From: Asterias amurensis
Taxonomy: Eukaryota; Echinodermata; Asteroidea; Forcipulatida; Asteriidae
Direction: 5' to 3'
Assembly: GCF_032118995.1 (NCBI RefSeq)
Contig: NC_092669.1
Span: 10,464,335-10,528,334, forward strand
DNA: 64,000 bases
The notes under the pieces are model-generated. The model was not told the DNA's origin, did not search any database, and saw only the letters and a program-made list of their open reading frames with translations. Numbering within the stretch: the first letter of the stretch is position 1; the number at the start of each line of letters is the position of its first letter. Positions 21,033-31,400 of the stretch are shown one piece after another. A program made the translations under genes and the position numbers.

Positions 21033-21255
21033 TGCGGTACCCACTGCTACAACATAGGATTCGAACTGCCTCTAGCTACCGGGCAATCTTGGTGGTCTAG
21101 TTAGTATGACACTGCTCTAGAATTGCAAGGGTCGTGGGTTCGAATCCCACCCGAGTAGTTTGCCTGTAATTTTTTTAACGGAGTATACAGTGCTAACACA
21201 CATCAATGTATATGGTTGTAAACCAACATACACAGTCAACTGTTATAGATTTCTC
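21033..21255 (+). mobile_element. tRNA-derived SINE (family M)
   Basis: Head tggtctagttagtatgacac (A box) and gggttcgaatcccacccgag (B box), tail with acacacatcaatgtatatgg. Not a functional tRNA: no acceptor stem or 7-bp pairing. Confidence 0.8.
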
Positions 21256-21685
21256 AAATTAAATGCTAATTTTAAAATATATTCACAAAGTACTTGAGTT
21301 TTTTTATTTTGTTTAATAAATGGCTTGAATGTAAATAATTCTATATTAAATCAATATAAATATATGCTCAGGATATTTTTATGATGGAAAATGTTCTGCT
21401 ACAGCCCTATATCGTTAATATTTAAAGTAATTGTTATTGATTTGCAATTTGATACATTTAAATTTTAAAAACAATTTGTGTTGTTACACAAGGGAGTTTA
21501 TTTATTGAAATTTTCTATTGATGTTGAATTAGTCTACTTTTTGTACTGTTTTAATTGGTATCTAATACTACATGTATCTTATTTCGATTGATGGAAGTTA
21601 TGCATCGGGGGCAAAGAATATTACTTTGGGTTTAACCCATATACACCAATGTGTTTTAGCGCTGTATTCAAATTTAACATCTCTT

Positions 21686-22074
21686 AAAGACACTGGACAC
21701 TATTGGTAATTGTCAAAGACTAGCCTTCACAGTTGGTGTACATGTATCTCAACATATGCATAAAAGAACAAACCTGTGAAAATTTGAGCTCAATCGGTCG
21801 TCGAAGTTGCGAGATAATAATGAAAGAAAAAACTCCCTTGTCACATGAAGTTGTGTGCTTTCAAATGCTTGATTTTGAGACCTCAAATTCTTAGTCTGAG
21901 GTCTCGAAATCAAATTTGTGGAAAATTACTTCTCCCTCGGAAACTACTTACTTCAGAGGGAGCCGTTTCTCGCAATGTTTTATACCATCAACCTCTCCCC
22001 ATTACTCGTTACCAAGTCAGGTTTTATGCTAATAATTACTTTGAGTAATTACCAATAGTGTCCACTTCCTTTAA
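21686..22074. mobile_element. TTAA hairpin element (main family), full length
   Basis: Ends aagacactggacactattgg and ccaatagtgtccacttcctt; module gagacctcaaattcttagtctgaggtctcg (two quoted arms). Lies between two family M SINEs. Confidence 0.9.
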
Positions 22075-22076
22075 AT

Positions 22077-22340
22077 CATTGCTATACACGCTGCTATAAT
22101 GTAGGATTTGAACTGCATCAAGCTACCGGGCAATCTCAGTGGTCTAGTTGGTATGACACTGGTCGAGAACTGCGAAGGTTGTGGGTTTGAATCCAACCCG
22201 AGCCTGTGGTTTGCTTTCACAGGACTCAGGAAAGTACTGAGTATACAGTGCTAACACACATCCGTGTAAGGGTAAAACCAAATGAATTTTCTTTATCCCC
22301 GATGCAAATTTAACATCTATTAATACTATCCTGTTGGTAA
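22077..22340 (+). mobile_element. tRNA-derived SINE (family M), full length
   Basis: Head tggtctagttggtatgacac and tgggtttgaatccaacccga, tail ttcacaggactcaggaaagt then acacacatccgtgtaaggg. Confidence 0.82.
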
Positions 22341-22501
22341 ATTATTATGTCGTGTGTGTATAGGCTTCGCGCCCAAAGTCTACTATTTTCGGCTCCAAAG
22401 CTGGCATTGTTTGTGTGTAAATTTAAGATACTAAATCACCAATTTCATTGTCCAAAAAGCAAACTGCAATCAGTATTTGTAGTACTTTCTTATATAAGAA
22501 G

Positions 22502-22642
22502 AATAGACCGATCCATCTAAGGTCCGACATGCGTGCGCGTATGCTTTGCGCGCGCGGCAGATTGTGCAGAAAGGCACTGGAGAGGCTCACGTGTTCTTGC
22601 TCACACGTACGTCGTGGGCGGAGCCTAATGGATCGGTCTATT
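22502..22642. mobile_element. Short GC-rich hairpin element
   Basis: Ends aatagaccgatccatctaag and taatggatcggtctattt; interior cgtgcgcgtatgctttgcgc and cacgtacgtcgtgggcgg. Base composition contrasts sharply with the AT-rich flanks. Confidence 0.8.
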
Positions 22643-23210
22643 TACAATTTAAAGCGCATGGCATATATTTTGCATTTAAAAGAGGGCACTGCTGGGTTTA
22701 TATTGATTTACATTATTATTTTAATGGTTAAACATTATGTATTTAATCATGGAATACTTTACGATTTCACATATCAATATACTTAAATTTCTTTGTTTGT
22801 CCTGATATTTGTTGCCTTTGTACTTAATTTTTCTATAGATCTTTAGAAACGAAGATCAATGTACTTGTTATATATTTCTTTCTTTTTTCCTGTCATCTTT
22901 TGCCTTTCGAACTTAATTTTTCTATGAATCTTTAAGAGATGAAAATATTTATAATTTGGCTTAATTTTTATGTTCAGAGTAAAGGTGACGAGCGGTGCAT
23001 TATAAATTAAAACTTAACAGCATTACATGTATATGTATGATATAAGTAACAGGGAAATTTGCTGCGCAATATAGATTATTTTATTTACGATTTTCAAGTT
23101 AAGTCTCTGATGGTAATTTTGCATCATGCATGAAAAAAATAAATTCATAACTTTGAGCCAATTTCATGGAGCTGCTTTGGCAATCTGTTGCTAGACAAAC
23201 ATCTGCTATA

Positions 23211-23568
23211 AAAGGCGCTGGACACTTTTGGTACGTAGTTGTCAAAGACTAGTATTCTCACTTGGTGTATCCCAAAATATGCACAAATAACAAACCTGTG
23301 AAAATTTGGTCTCATATTGGTCATTGAAAGAGAGTAAAGAAAAAACACCCTTGTTGCACAACTTTGTGTGCTTTCAGATGCCTAATAAAAGGCTACAGGC
23401 CTGAAGTCTTTTAATAATTGAGTGAGAAATAACCAAAAGTTTGTTACTTCAGAGAGGGCTGTCTCTCACAATGTTTTATACTATCGACAGCTCTCCATTG
23501 CTTGTTAAAAAGCAAGTTTTATGCTAACAATTATTTTGAGTAATTACCAATAGTGTCCAGTGCCTTTG
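23211..23568. mobile_element. TTAA hairpin element (main family)
   Basis: Ends aaaggcgctggacacttttg and ccaatagtgtccagtgcctt; carries the aggctacaggcctgaagtc module variant. Confidence 0.88.
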
Positions 23569-23849
23569 AGCCAACATTTGCATAATACTAGTTGCAAAGG
23601 TATTATATAACATGTAGTTTGGCCAGTGACCTATATCACAAATTGTTAATCAAAATTGTTTTGGGCCTGGCTACTTTTTGCAGCTCTATGAAATTGGCCC
23701 AGTTGATAATCATTGGTTTACGGGTCATTGATAATGAAAAAAGTATTGAAAGAATTAAAGCACTATTAAATATGCTTTGCTATCAAAAGCTTTTTGAAAT
23801 GTATGCTATTTTTTTGAGACTCGAGTAGAATGGAAATTTAACTGCTTTG

Positions 23850-24180
23850 GGTTACGCTTACCCAAGCTGTGGTGTTTCTGTTCAGCGGAGCGTTGGTTCG
23901 AGTCTTGGTTGTGGCACTTGTGTCCCTTAGCAAGACACTTAACTATACACCCAGGGGTAAATGGGTACCTGTATACTCCCCAGGGAGTTGAGATGAATTC
24001 GGAATGAATTAGGGCCATGTGACCTGCCGTCGAATTCACAAAGAGCATGCTACAGTGCAGGGTTCTGACTCGTCCTAAGTCCTAAGATAAGTCTTAAGTT
24101 AGGAAGAGTTTTGTGAAATCGACGGCAGGGCTGATAATGTTGGAAGCGCTTTGAGACGCCCTTCGGCTCAGCTACGACAC
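23850..24180 (+). mobile_element. SINE interrupted by a family F hairpin
   Basis: SINE text (ctgttcagcggagcgttggt, caagacacttaactatacac, ctccccagggagttgagatg) stops near 24015. A family F hairpin (gccgtcgaattcac...gtgaaatcgacggc) follows to 24128, then the SINE tail 'gaagcgctttgagacgccct'. Confidence 0.7.
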
Positions 24181-24441
24181 CCTGATAGTACACTGTTTGG
24201 ATTGCACCACAATTAGTTTACAAGTAGAGGAGAGGAGGCAAACGTTTGCAAAGCATGCACGTGATCACTACTCTATTTAGTCTCCGTTGTTTGTTGATGA
24301 GCACTGTGTAATGGCCTAAAAGGCACAAAAAGGCATAGGAAAAGTTTTTTTTGGGGGAGGGGGACTTTCTATTCCCACTACTGATTCCCCAGGGGTCCAA
24401 CTCCAAGAAAATGCCTTTATGATGTCTTACATGTTGAACAC

Positions 24442-24665
24442 GACGGTCAGGTTGGTTTAGTGGTGTCTTGCCTCGCCTTTCCCCTTAAGGACCCTGGTTT
24501 GAATCCCAACGGGGGAACTTTGTGGATTGGGTTTTCAGTCCCTACTAGACTGCGTGGGTTTTAACTGGAATAATTCTCTGGGGTTTTCCTCCCTCATCTT
24601 AAACTGGTATTTCTTCACCGTCTTCTCTTCTCGGTAGGTTCTAATTAGAGCGTTGAGAATATGTA
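24442..24665 (+). mobile_element. tRNA-derived SINE (family S3)
   Basis: Head ggttggtttagtggtgtctt and ctggtttgaatcccaacggg; body ttctctggggttttcctccc. Second copy at 34741-34960. Confidence 0.75.
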
Positions 24666-24937
24666 TTCAGATTCAGAACACAGGGTACGACTCACTGATT
24701 GTAGTATTAGTTGGTACATGTAGTTGTAAACCAGCCATCTGAACCCTTTCGACAGGGTGGAAGCCTCCACTGCACCTACATATCACAGCTTATAGACGAC
24801 CCCAACGCCATCGGCCTACAATACGATCAAGCTGTTCAAGCTGCCCTGGTGGTCTGGATGGTAGAGACGAACTTCTAACATCGGACAAACCCATGGTCGC
24901 AACCTCTCGAGCCGGAGTTCGGCTCGAGTAGTGTCAA

Positions 24938-24963
24938 CTATATATATATATATATATATATAT
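24938..24963. repeat. (TA)n microsatellite
   Basis: About 12 uninterrupted TA units. Confidence 0.95.
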
Positions 24964-25142
24964 GTAGTTGTCACAGCAAGACTTGATTGAAATTGTTATT
25001 TTTGGCCATGATTTGCTTACTGTTAAATAATTGCTAGTGCAAATTGCTACTGTGCAGCAGTTACTTTTCTGTACATAGTTTGGGCAGGTGTGCAAGTGCT
25101 ACTGTGCAGCAGCAGTACTTGTAATATAAGTACAAAGGCATT

Positions 25143-25530
25143 GTTAGGGTCCAGCTTTCTTGTTCTGTGGGGCGTTGTCCCTCAGGAATGTCTTGGGATT
25201 GTCACTGGTGTACATGAGTGAACAGAGTGGTAGTATGGGATATGAAGGGGAGAAAGTGAATCTATGTGCAGAGTACCAGTTATGAAGTCAGTGGGGTGAG
25301 GTGTGTGCAGTTAGAGCTATAGGCAGTCAGAGTTAGGGTCTGTCTCTTTTGTTCTGTTGGGCGTAGTCCCTCAGGAATGTCTTGGGATTGTCACTGGTGT
25401 ACATGAGTGAACAGAGTGGTAGTATGGGATATGAAGTGGAGAAAGTGAATCTATGTGCAGAGTACCAGTTATGAAGTCAGTGGGGTGAGGTGTTTGCAGT
25501 TAGAGCTAGGCAGTCAGAGTTCTTCCTTGC
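25143..25530 (+). repeat. Two-copy tandem duplication, about 189-bp unit
   Basis: gtccctcaggaatgtcttgg and everything through gtgaggtgtgtgcagttaga occur twice in direct orientation (starting about 25161 and 25350) with few differences. The second copy leads into an open segment ending in a GTAAGT donor (25519-25599). Confidence 0.9.
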
Positions 25531-25703
25531 ATGCTGCGGCACAGATGTAATGGAGCTGGTGGTGAGGAACGGAGGAGAGCTGAGCTCGGCAGATCGTAAG
25601 TTCTTTTTAATTATGTTTATGGAGAAAACCTTTTGGATTTTAGTAGTGTGTTCCATTAATTATCAGGCACTTGGTGAAAGCATTTTTAGGTTTAAAGGAG
25701 TGG

Positions 25704-25886
25704 AAAAGTTTCCGTATCCTGCCACTTTTTCATTTGTTATGAAATAAAATACAAGCACAAGTAGTACCTATTTTACCTAAATGAGATTTATTAATAATAG
25801 GTCTTATGGCGCATTTTACAATAGCCGTATCAATGCGCTTTATTTTCTTTTTGTAAAAAGTGGTGGCAGGATACAGAAAGTTTTCC
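25704..25886. mobile_element. Hairpin element, 'accactttttca' family
   Basis: Ends aaaagtttccgtatcctgcc and ggcaggatacagaaagtttt. Similar hairpins at 37345, 39487 and 47637. Confidence 0.82.
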
Positions 25887-26102
25887 AAAGGTATTGTTGA
25901 TCCAAAAGCAGAGATGCAATTTTGATAAGTTTACTTTATTTATTAGAAAGCGTACCAATAAAATATAGCTTAACTTTGAAGACCCTGCTCTTGTACAGTT
26001 TGGTAAACAAAATCATAATGTGTAGGGCCTTATATTAGTCTAGCACTTTTATCAAATTTTGTCCACATTACTTGCACCGATGTATTTTAGAATGTAAGCT
26101 TA

Positions 26103-26763
26103 CAAAGCAAATAAAAACTTACTTGGTAACGAGCAATGAAGAGCTGTTGAGAGTATAAAACATTGTGAGAAACGACTCCCTCTGAAGTAACATAGTTTTT
26201 GAGAAAAAGGTAATTTCTCACTCAATCATTTAAAGACTTCAAGCCTGAAGTCTTTTTTAGGCATCTGTTTTTTTCTCTAATTTTTCTCTTGAAACTTCGA
26301 TGACCAATTGCGCAAAAATTTTCACAGATTTGATATTTTATGCAGATGTTGGGATACACCAAGTGAGAATACTGGTCTTTGACAATTACAAAAGGTGCCA
26401 GCCGTTGATTTCACCAAACTCCTCCTAACTTAGGATTAATCGAAAGACTTAGGATGAGTTAAGTTCAGTATCCATAGACATTAGGATGCATTGAATCCAT
26501 CCTAAGTTAGTAATAAGAGTTATGCCAATTCCCGTCCTCTTAACTTAGGACATTCCGTATCCATAGACAATAAGACGCACTGAACCCATGTTTGACCTAC
26601 TCGTCCTAACTTAGGATATTAGGACTTAGGATGAGTTAAATTCCGTATCCATAGACGTTAGGACGCATATGACTCATCCTAAGTTAGGATGGGTAACTTG
26701 TCCTCGTCCTAACTCGAGATAGGATTAATCTTAGAGTTTCTTGAAATCGGCTCAGTGCCTTTA
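26103..26763. mobile_element. TTAA element carrying a family F insertion in its right end
   Basis: 26103-26400 is the main element (left end lost). Its terminal repeat is broken after 'ggtgcca' by a family F hairpin (26402-26748: ccgttgatttcaccaaactc...gaaatcggct) and finishes with cagtgcctttaa at 26753-26764. Confidence 0.8.
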
Positions 26764-27027
26764 ATGTAATGATAGTAGCAAAGGTGTAAAAACAATACTC
26801 GCTAGGTGCTTGAGAGTCAAGCAAGTGCGAACACAGACTGACTTGCCACCTGCTAGGTCTTGTTGTATATATATGCAGAGGGGATTTTTTTCTCAAGTTT
26901 TAGAAAAAAAAAAAAAAATTCAGGGTCGTCACTCAAATTATAGTCTTGAAATCTTCCATTTTCAATCCATATACTTTATTCTTATGATACAAACAGTGTA
27001 GTCAAGCATTTGTAAACAACACTACAG

Positions 27028-27376
27028 ACCCCTTGCACATTGCGTCACAGTCTCACGAAGCGCCACACATCGGTTAGACTTGTGGACAAATCGTCAAATG
27101 TCTGTTGCGGTGATAGTGTTCTGACTCTCTCCGTGATTTCTGCGACACTGAAGATATTCTCGCGAGACTGCTGGCCCCAACGAGCCTAATGCTCTCGCGC
27201 TGTGTAGTTAATGGCGGGGAGTAGTCAGCAGCCAGCAGCTTTGTACGAGAGCAGTGATCTTGTGACAACAGTATTCCATCGCGGAGACCTGAATCATTAC
27301 GCCACCACCACTCGACTATCTCACTGCGACAGACCGCTAACGACTTGTCCACAAGTCTACACATCCATGTAAGGGG
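27028..27376. mobile_element. GC-rich inverted-repeat element
   Basis: Ends accccttgcacattgcg and gtaagggg, with stronger inner arms gttagacttgtggacaaatc / gacttgtccacaagtctaca. No coding domain. Confidence 0.75.
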
Positions 27377-27422
27377 TAAAACATAAATAATAATTTATTA
27401 TCTACTGCACTACTCGCCAATT

Positions 27423-27790
27423 AAAGGCAGTGGACACTATTGGTAATGACTCAAAATAATTATTAGCATAAAACTTTACTTGGTAACGACTAGTGGAGAG
27501 CTGTTCATAGTATAAAACATTGTAAGAAACAGCTCCCTCTGAAGTGACGTAGTTTTCGAAGAAGAACTAATTTTCCACAAATTAGATTTTGAGACCTCAG
27601 AATTAGATTTTAAGGTCTCGAAATCAAGCATCTGAAAGCACACCTTTGTGTGACAATGGTGTTTTTCTTTCATTATTATCTCACAACTTTGATAACCAAT
27701 TGAGCTCAAATTTTCACAGGTTTGTTATGTTATGCATATCTTGAGAATACACCTCGTGAGAAGACTGGTCTTTGACAATTACCAATAGTA
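27423..27790. mobile_element. TTAA hairpin element (main family), right tip missing
   Basis: TTAA at 27421-27424, then AGGCAGTGGACACTATTGG; stops at accaatagta. Confidence 0.88.
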
Positions 27791-28045
27791 GAGATTTTGG
27801 TTAATGGGTAATTTACCTAATGTGCTAAAATAACACATTAACTGGATGTGTCAATGGTGTAACTACCTTGCAAACTTTTATCATAAAAAAAACAAATCAT
27901 TCATTGCTCTTTACTCAAAAGTAGCAGAAACCAAAAATAAATTAAAATTTATTGACAATTTATTTTAAATTCATTTGTGTATTCTGAATGTTTGATACAC
28001 GCTCATCCTATAAATATCCAGACATAAAAAATCTCGGCAAACCAG

Positions 28046-28158
28046 GGGTGGTTTACACAAAGAGTTAAGAAGAGTTACTCATCCTAACTTAGGTTTTTAA
28101 TATCTCCTAGGACTAGTCCAAGTTAGGACTAGTCATAACTCTTTGTGAAATTGACCCC
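28046..28158. mobile_element. Family F hairpin
   Basis: aggggtggtttacacaaaga and agtcataactctttgtgaaa ends with tcctaacttagg core. About 70 bp past the PDHX stop region on its 3' side. Confidence 0.75.
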
Positions 28159-28199
28159 TAAAACCAACACTTTTTAAAGTTACTTCTCTATAATACAGA

Positions 28200-28205
28200 T
28201 TTATT
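28200..28205 (-). terminator. Possible PDHX polyadenylation signal
   Basis: On the minus strand this reads AATAAA, starting about 23 nt past the PDHX stop. It would give an unusually short 3' UTR; another AATAAA-like site lies near 27960. No transcript evidence is available. Confidence 0.3.
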
Positions 28206-28228
28206 CTATTGCAGTACATTCTTTTAAA

Positions 28229-28469
28229 TCATAAGATACCCAGTCTAAGTGGGTTTTCCATATTTTTCTTAAAGGATTGAAGAAACGTTGCAGCGAGTGC
28301 GTCGTTGACGACCCGCCCGTCGCTTGAGAGCATGACCGTTGTCATTGCCTGTGGCTTCATTGATTGGTTGAGAGTCATACGGGCTGAACCAATAGCGAGG
28401 ATGCAGGCTTGCGGTGGGTTTATGACGGCACTGAATTCGCTGATCCCAAACATGCCCAGATTAGAAATA
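28229..28469 (-). CDS. PDHX: PDHX last exon with degenerate acetyltransferase active site
   Basis: Terminal exon with acceptor cttttgacag and stop TGA at 28231-28229. It encodes [20 protein letters not shown] and, near the end, SSDGRVVND, followed by the helix [18 protein letters not shown]. In catalytic E2 the corresponding motif has His and Asp in DHRxxDG; here His is Gly and the final Asp-Gly is Asn-Asp. The fold is retained but transacetylase activity is not expected. Confidence 0.93.
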
Positions 28470-31400
28470 CTGTCAAAAGAATCAAAATTGAATAAGGATT
28501 AAAACATGAATAGGAAATGCTGATAAAGATTTTATGTTGTAGACCTGAAGTCCTTCAGCAGATTCAAATATTTGAGTGAGAAGTTACCTCTTTCTCAAAA
28601 ACTACGTTACTTCATCAGAGGGAGTCGTTTCTTACAATGTTTTATACCATCAACAGCTCTCAACTGCTCGTTACCAAGTAAGTTTTTATGTTAATAATTA
28701 TTTAAAGTAACTACCAATTTTTCACAGACTTGTTATTTTATGTATATTTTGGGATACAACATGTCAGAACACTGATCTTTGACAATTACCGAAGGTGTCC
28801 AGTGCCTTTAAGAATTCTCGATCCATTATTAATGTTTATTGCCGAGCTAAGAAACTTACCTGAAGGATCCTCCTTGAAACTCATTGAGTTGTAGTTTGCC
28901 TTCTCTCGCTCTAGCTGCTAGATCCTAAAACAGAAAATAAAAACAACAGAGGTATCAATTTGTGAACATTTGAAATCTATGTTTCTTATATCTTAATAAT
29001 GATCTTATATATTTGGTTTGCGGTAACACCATGTGTGTATCTACTTGCCAGGTAGAGTTTGTTCTTAGAGAACTGTCTTTCTTTATTCTACTACCGCTGA
29101 CTAGATTGTTCGGGGGTTCGGGAGACTTCTCAGTTCTGAAAAGAACTGTCCTGCTTTTCAACTATTACCAGGGCGGATGGTATAGAAAATAGGCTGGACT
29201 ACTGCTTTAGCTTATAGGATCGTAATTAACTCACTACCGCGGAGTCAGTTCTTGGGTTGGTCTCAACGTTTCGACTAGCTTGCTCTAGTCATCGTCAGGA
29301 GACTGACGATCCTATAAGCTAAAGTAGTAGTCCCAGGTTTTTCACAGGTTTGTTATTTTATATATAAGTTATGTGACTGTAGAAATATATTAATGACCTG
29401 CTTGAACGAAAATGTCAAGTCGTGAACTTTGCTGAATTCCACTTAAAATGTTTTCGATGAATAAGGAAATCGAGTCATATGATTATAAATAGGTTTCAAT
29501 TGTGTAAAAAAACAATCATTTTGTATGCCCTTGTCCAGAGCTTTTCTGTGAGATTTGCGAAAAGCCCTGTTATGTAATCACTCTCAAAACTACATAAGTA
29601 GATAAAGCCGCTTTGTTGCAGCGTGGATGTATAACAAAGCAAACTCTCACAAATGACATCAGCGGCATTGTCCTTTGACGCCCGCTCTCAACGGCAGAAG
29701 TGTTTTTAGTTTTTCCAAAAACCTTTAGGTAGGGGCCTGTTTTTTTAGTCGATAATTACGAAAAGTTCAGAAGTGTACACATATCAAAATTACATTAAAA
29801 TGGTGAACAAGTGCATTATAAATAAGTAAAAATACCATTTTTGTTGAAAACATTCCGCTCAGGTAGCTGTTTAAAAATTTAACACAAATGGGACGTTTGA
29901 ATTATGAGACACTCCTTTTACATAGCACCATGTAATGGTTTACAAGGTGCTTTGGCGCAATATGCTGCCGACTAGATCAGGAACACCAGGGCAAACCCCC
30001 TTCTCTTTACGATAAGTGCACTTGGTTCCTTTCCGTGCATTCACAACACACAGGACCAACAGCTTTACATCCAATCTGAAGAACAAAGCAATGGTTAAGT
30101 ATCTTGCTTTTAAACAAAGTTCCTGACTGAGACTCAAAACCCACACTCTGCTGATCAGAAACACAAGAGCTTGAATTCGGTGCTCTTATCCGCTCAGGCA
30201 CGCCATAACAAAAAGTTCCTCCATTATTCTATCATTACCCTGAGATAGTAGATATACTACATGGCAAGTTCTTATTTGAACTCTGTAGTCTCCTGAGACA
30301 AAAAAAGATCTATCCCGATAGCAAGGTCAAAGATCAACGACTCTGAATCTTACCTTAACATTCGCTGAGATTTCAACCAATCCTTTGCCGATAGCGTTCT
30401 TAACAATGGGCGTGATCAGACCTTTATCTGTTGCCACGGCAACTGATATATCAATATCTGATAACTTCTTAGCTTCCGTTCCAGACCAGGTAGCATTTAC
30501 ATCGGGCAATTCCTGTAAAAAAAGCCACAGATGTGAGGTTATTTATGTATCCATGTTATAATAACACCATTCATTTCTATTTCTTGTAGTTTTGGTCCAT
30601 GATGTTCCTTGCTTTATTTACTGCCGCGGAGTAGATAATCGGAGGTTCGGGAGACTTCTCAGTTCTGAAAAGAACTGTCCTGCTTTTTAACTATTACCAG
30701 GGCGGATGGTATAGAAAATAGACTGGACTACTACTTTAGCTTATAGGATTTTAATTAACTGTACTGCCGCGGAGTCAGTTCTGAAATTGGTCTCAACGTT
30801 TCAACTAGCTTGCTCTAGGAGCCTTGACATAAAAATAACAAAGTCAGTTCATACCTTAAGAGCTACGGCAGCTGCTTTGATGATGAAGTCATTTACAGAG
30901 ACTTTAACTCCGTCCTTCTTAAGATCTTTCCTTAGACTCATAATCTTGTCCATGTTGCACTCAGCGCTGGCATAGCTGTGTGGAATAGTTCTCTGCACAA
31001 GTAAAGTAAGCAAAAATACTTTTAGAACTCTCAAAGAAATAGTACTTTTTCACTGAAACAATTTCAGGCAAATATTAGAGAGGTTTCACAAGCCTGCGAT
31101 TACAAATACGAATATGGTAACCGTATCCGTACACGTCAGCCACGTGTTGGAATTTGTTTCGCAAAATATAGGTATGTGTCACTTGAGGGCGCTCGCATTC
31201 ATCATTAGTGTTTTTCCGACAATCATGACCCATCTGACCGATAGAGACCGCGTGTTATATACACTGCATTTTCTCATCATTTTGCTTGCAAATGACTAAC
31301 AATTTTGTATCCATATCAAGCACGATACAAGTGAAAGCAATTCCGTGGAAAATGTTGTTGATCTGGGACAAAAAGACAACTAAAAGTCTGCAAATGGTAT

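Larger units (their letters stand above)
19290..28228. other. Intergenic interval between convergent HPS5 and PDHX
   Basis: Apart from the repeats listed separately I see no supportable gene. Candidate but unproven exon-like sequence occurs at 25519-25599. AT-rich stretches without recognisable features lie at about 21256-21627 and 22660-23210. Confidence 0.65.

Noticed and set aside
21091..21165. tRNA gene (A and B boxes clear)
   Set aside because: No acceptor or anticodon stem can be drawn and the sequence continues into a body shared with 22077 and 42055, so it is a SINE. The same applies to 10222, 29926, 31588, 48255, 53270 and 56235.
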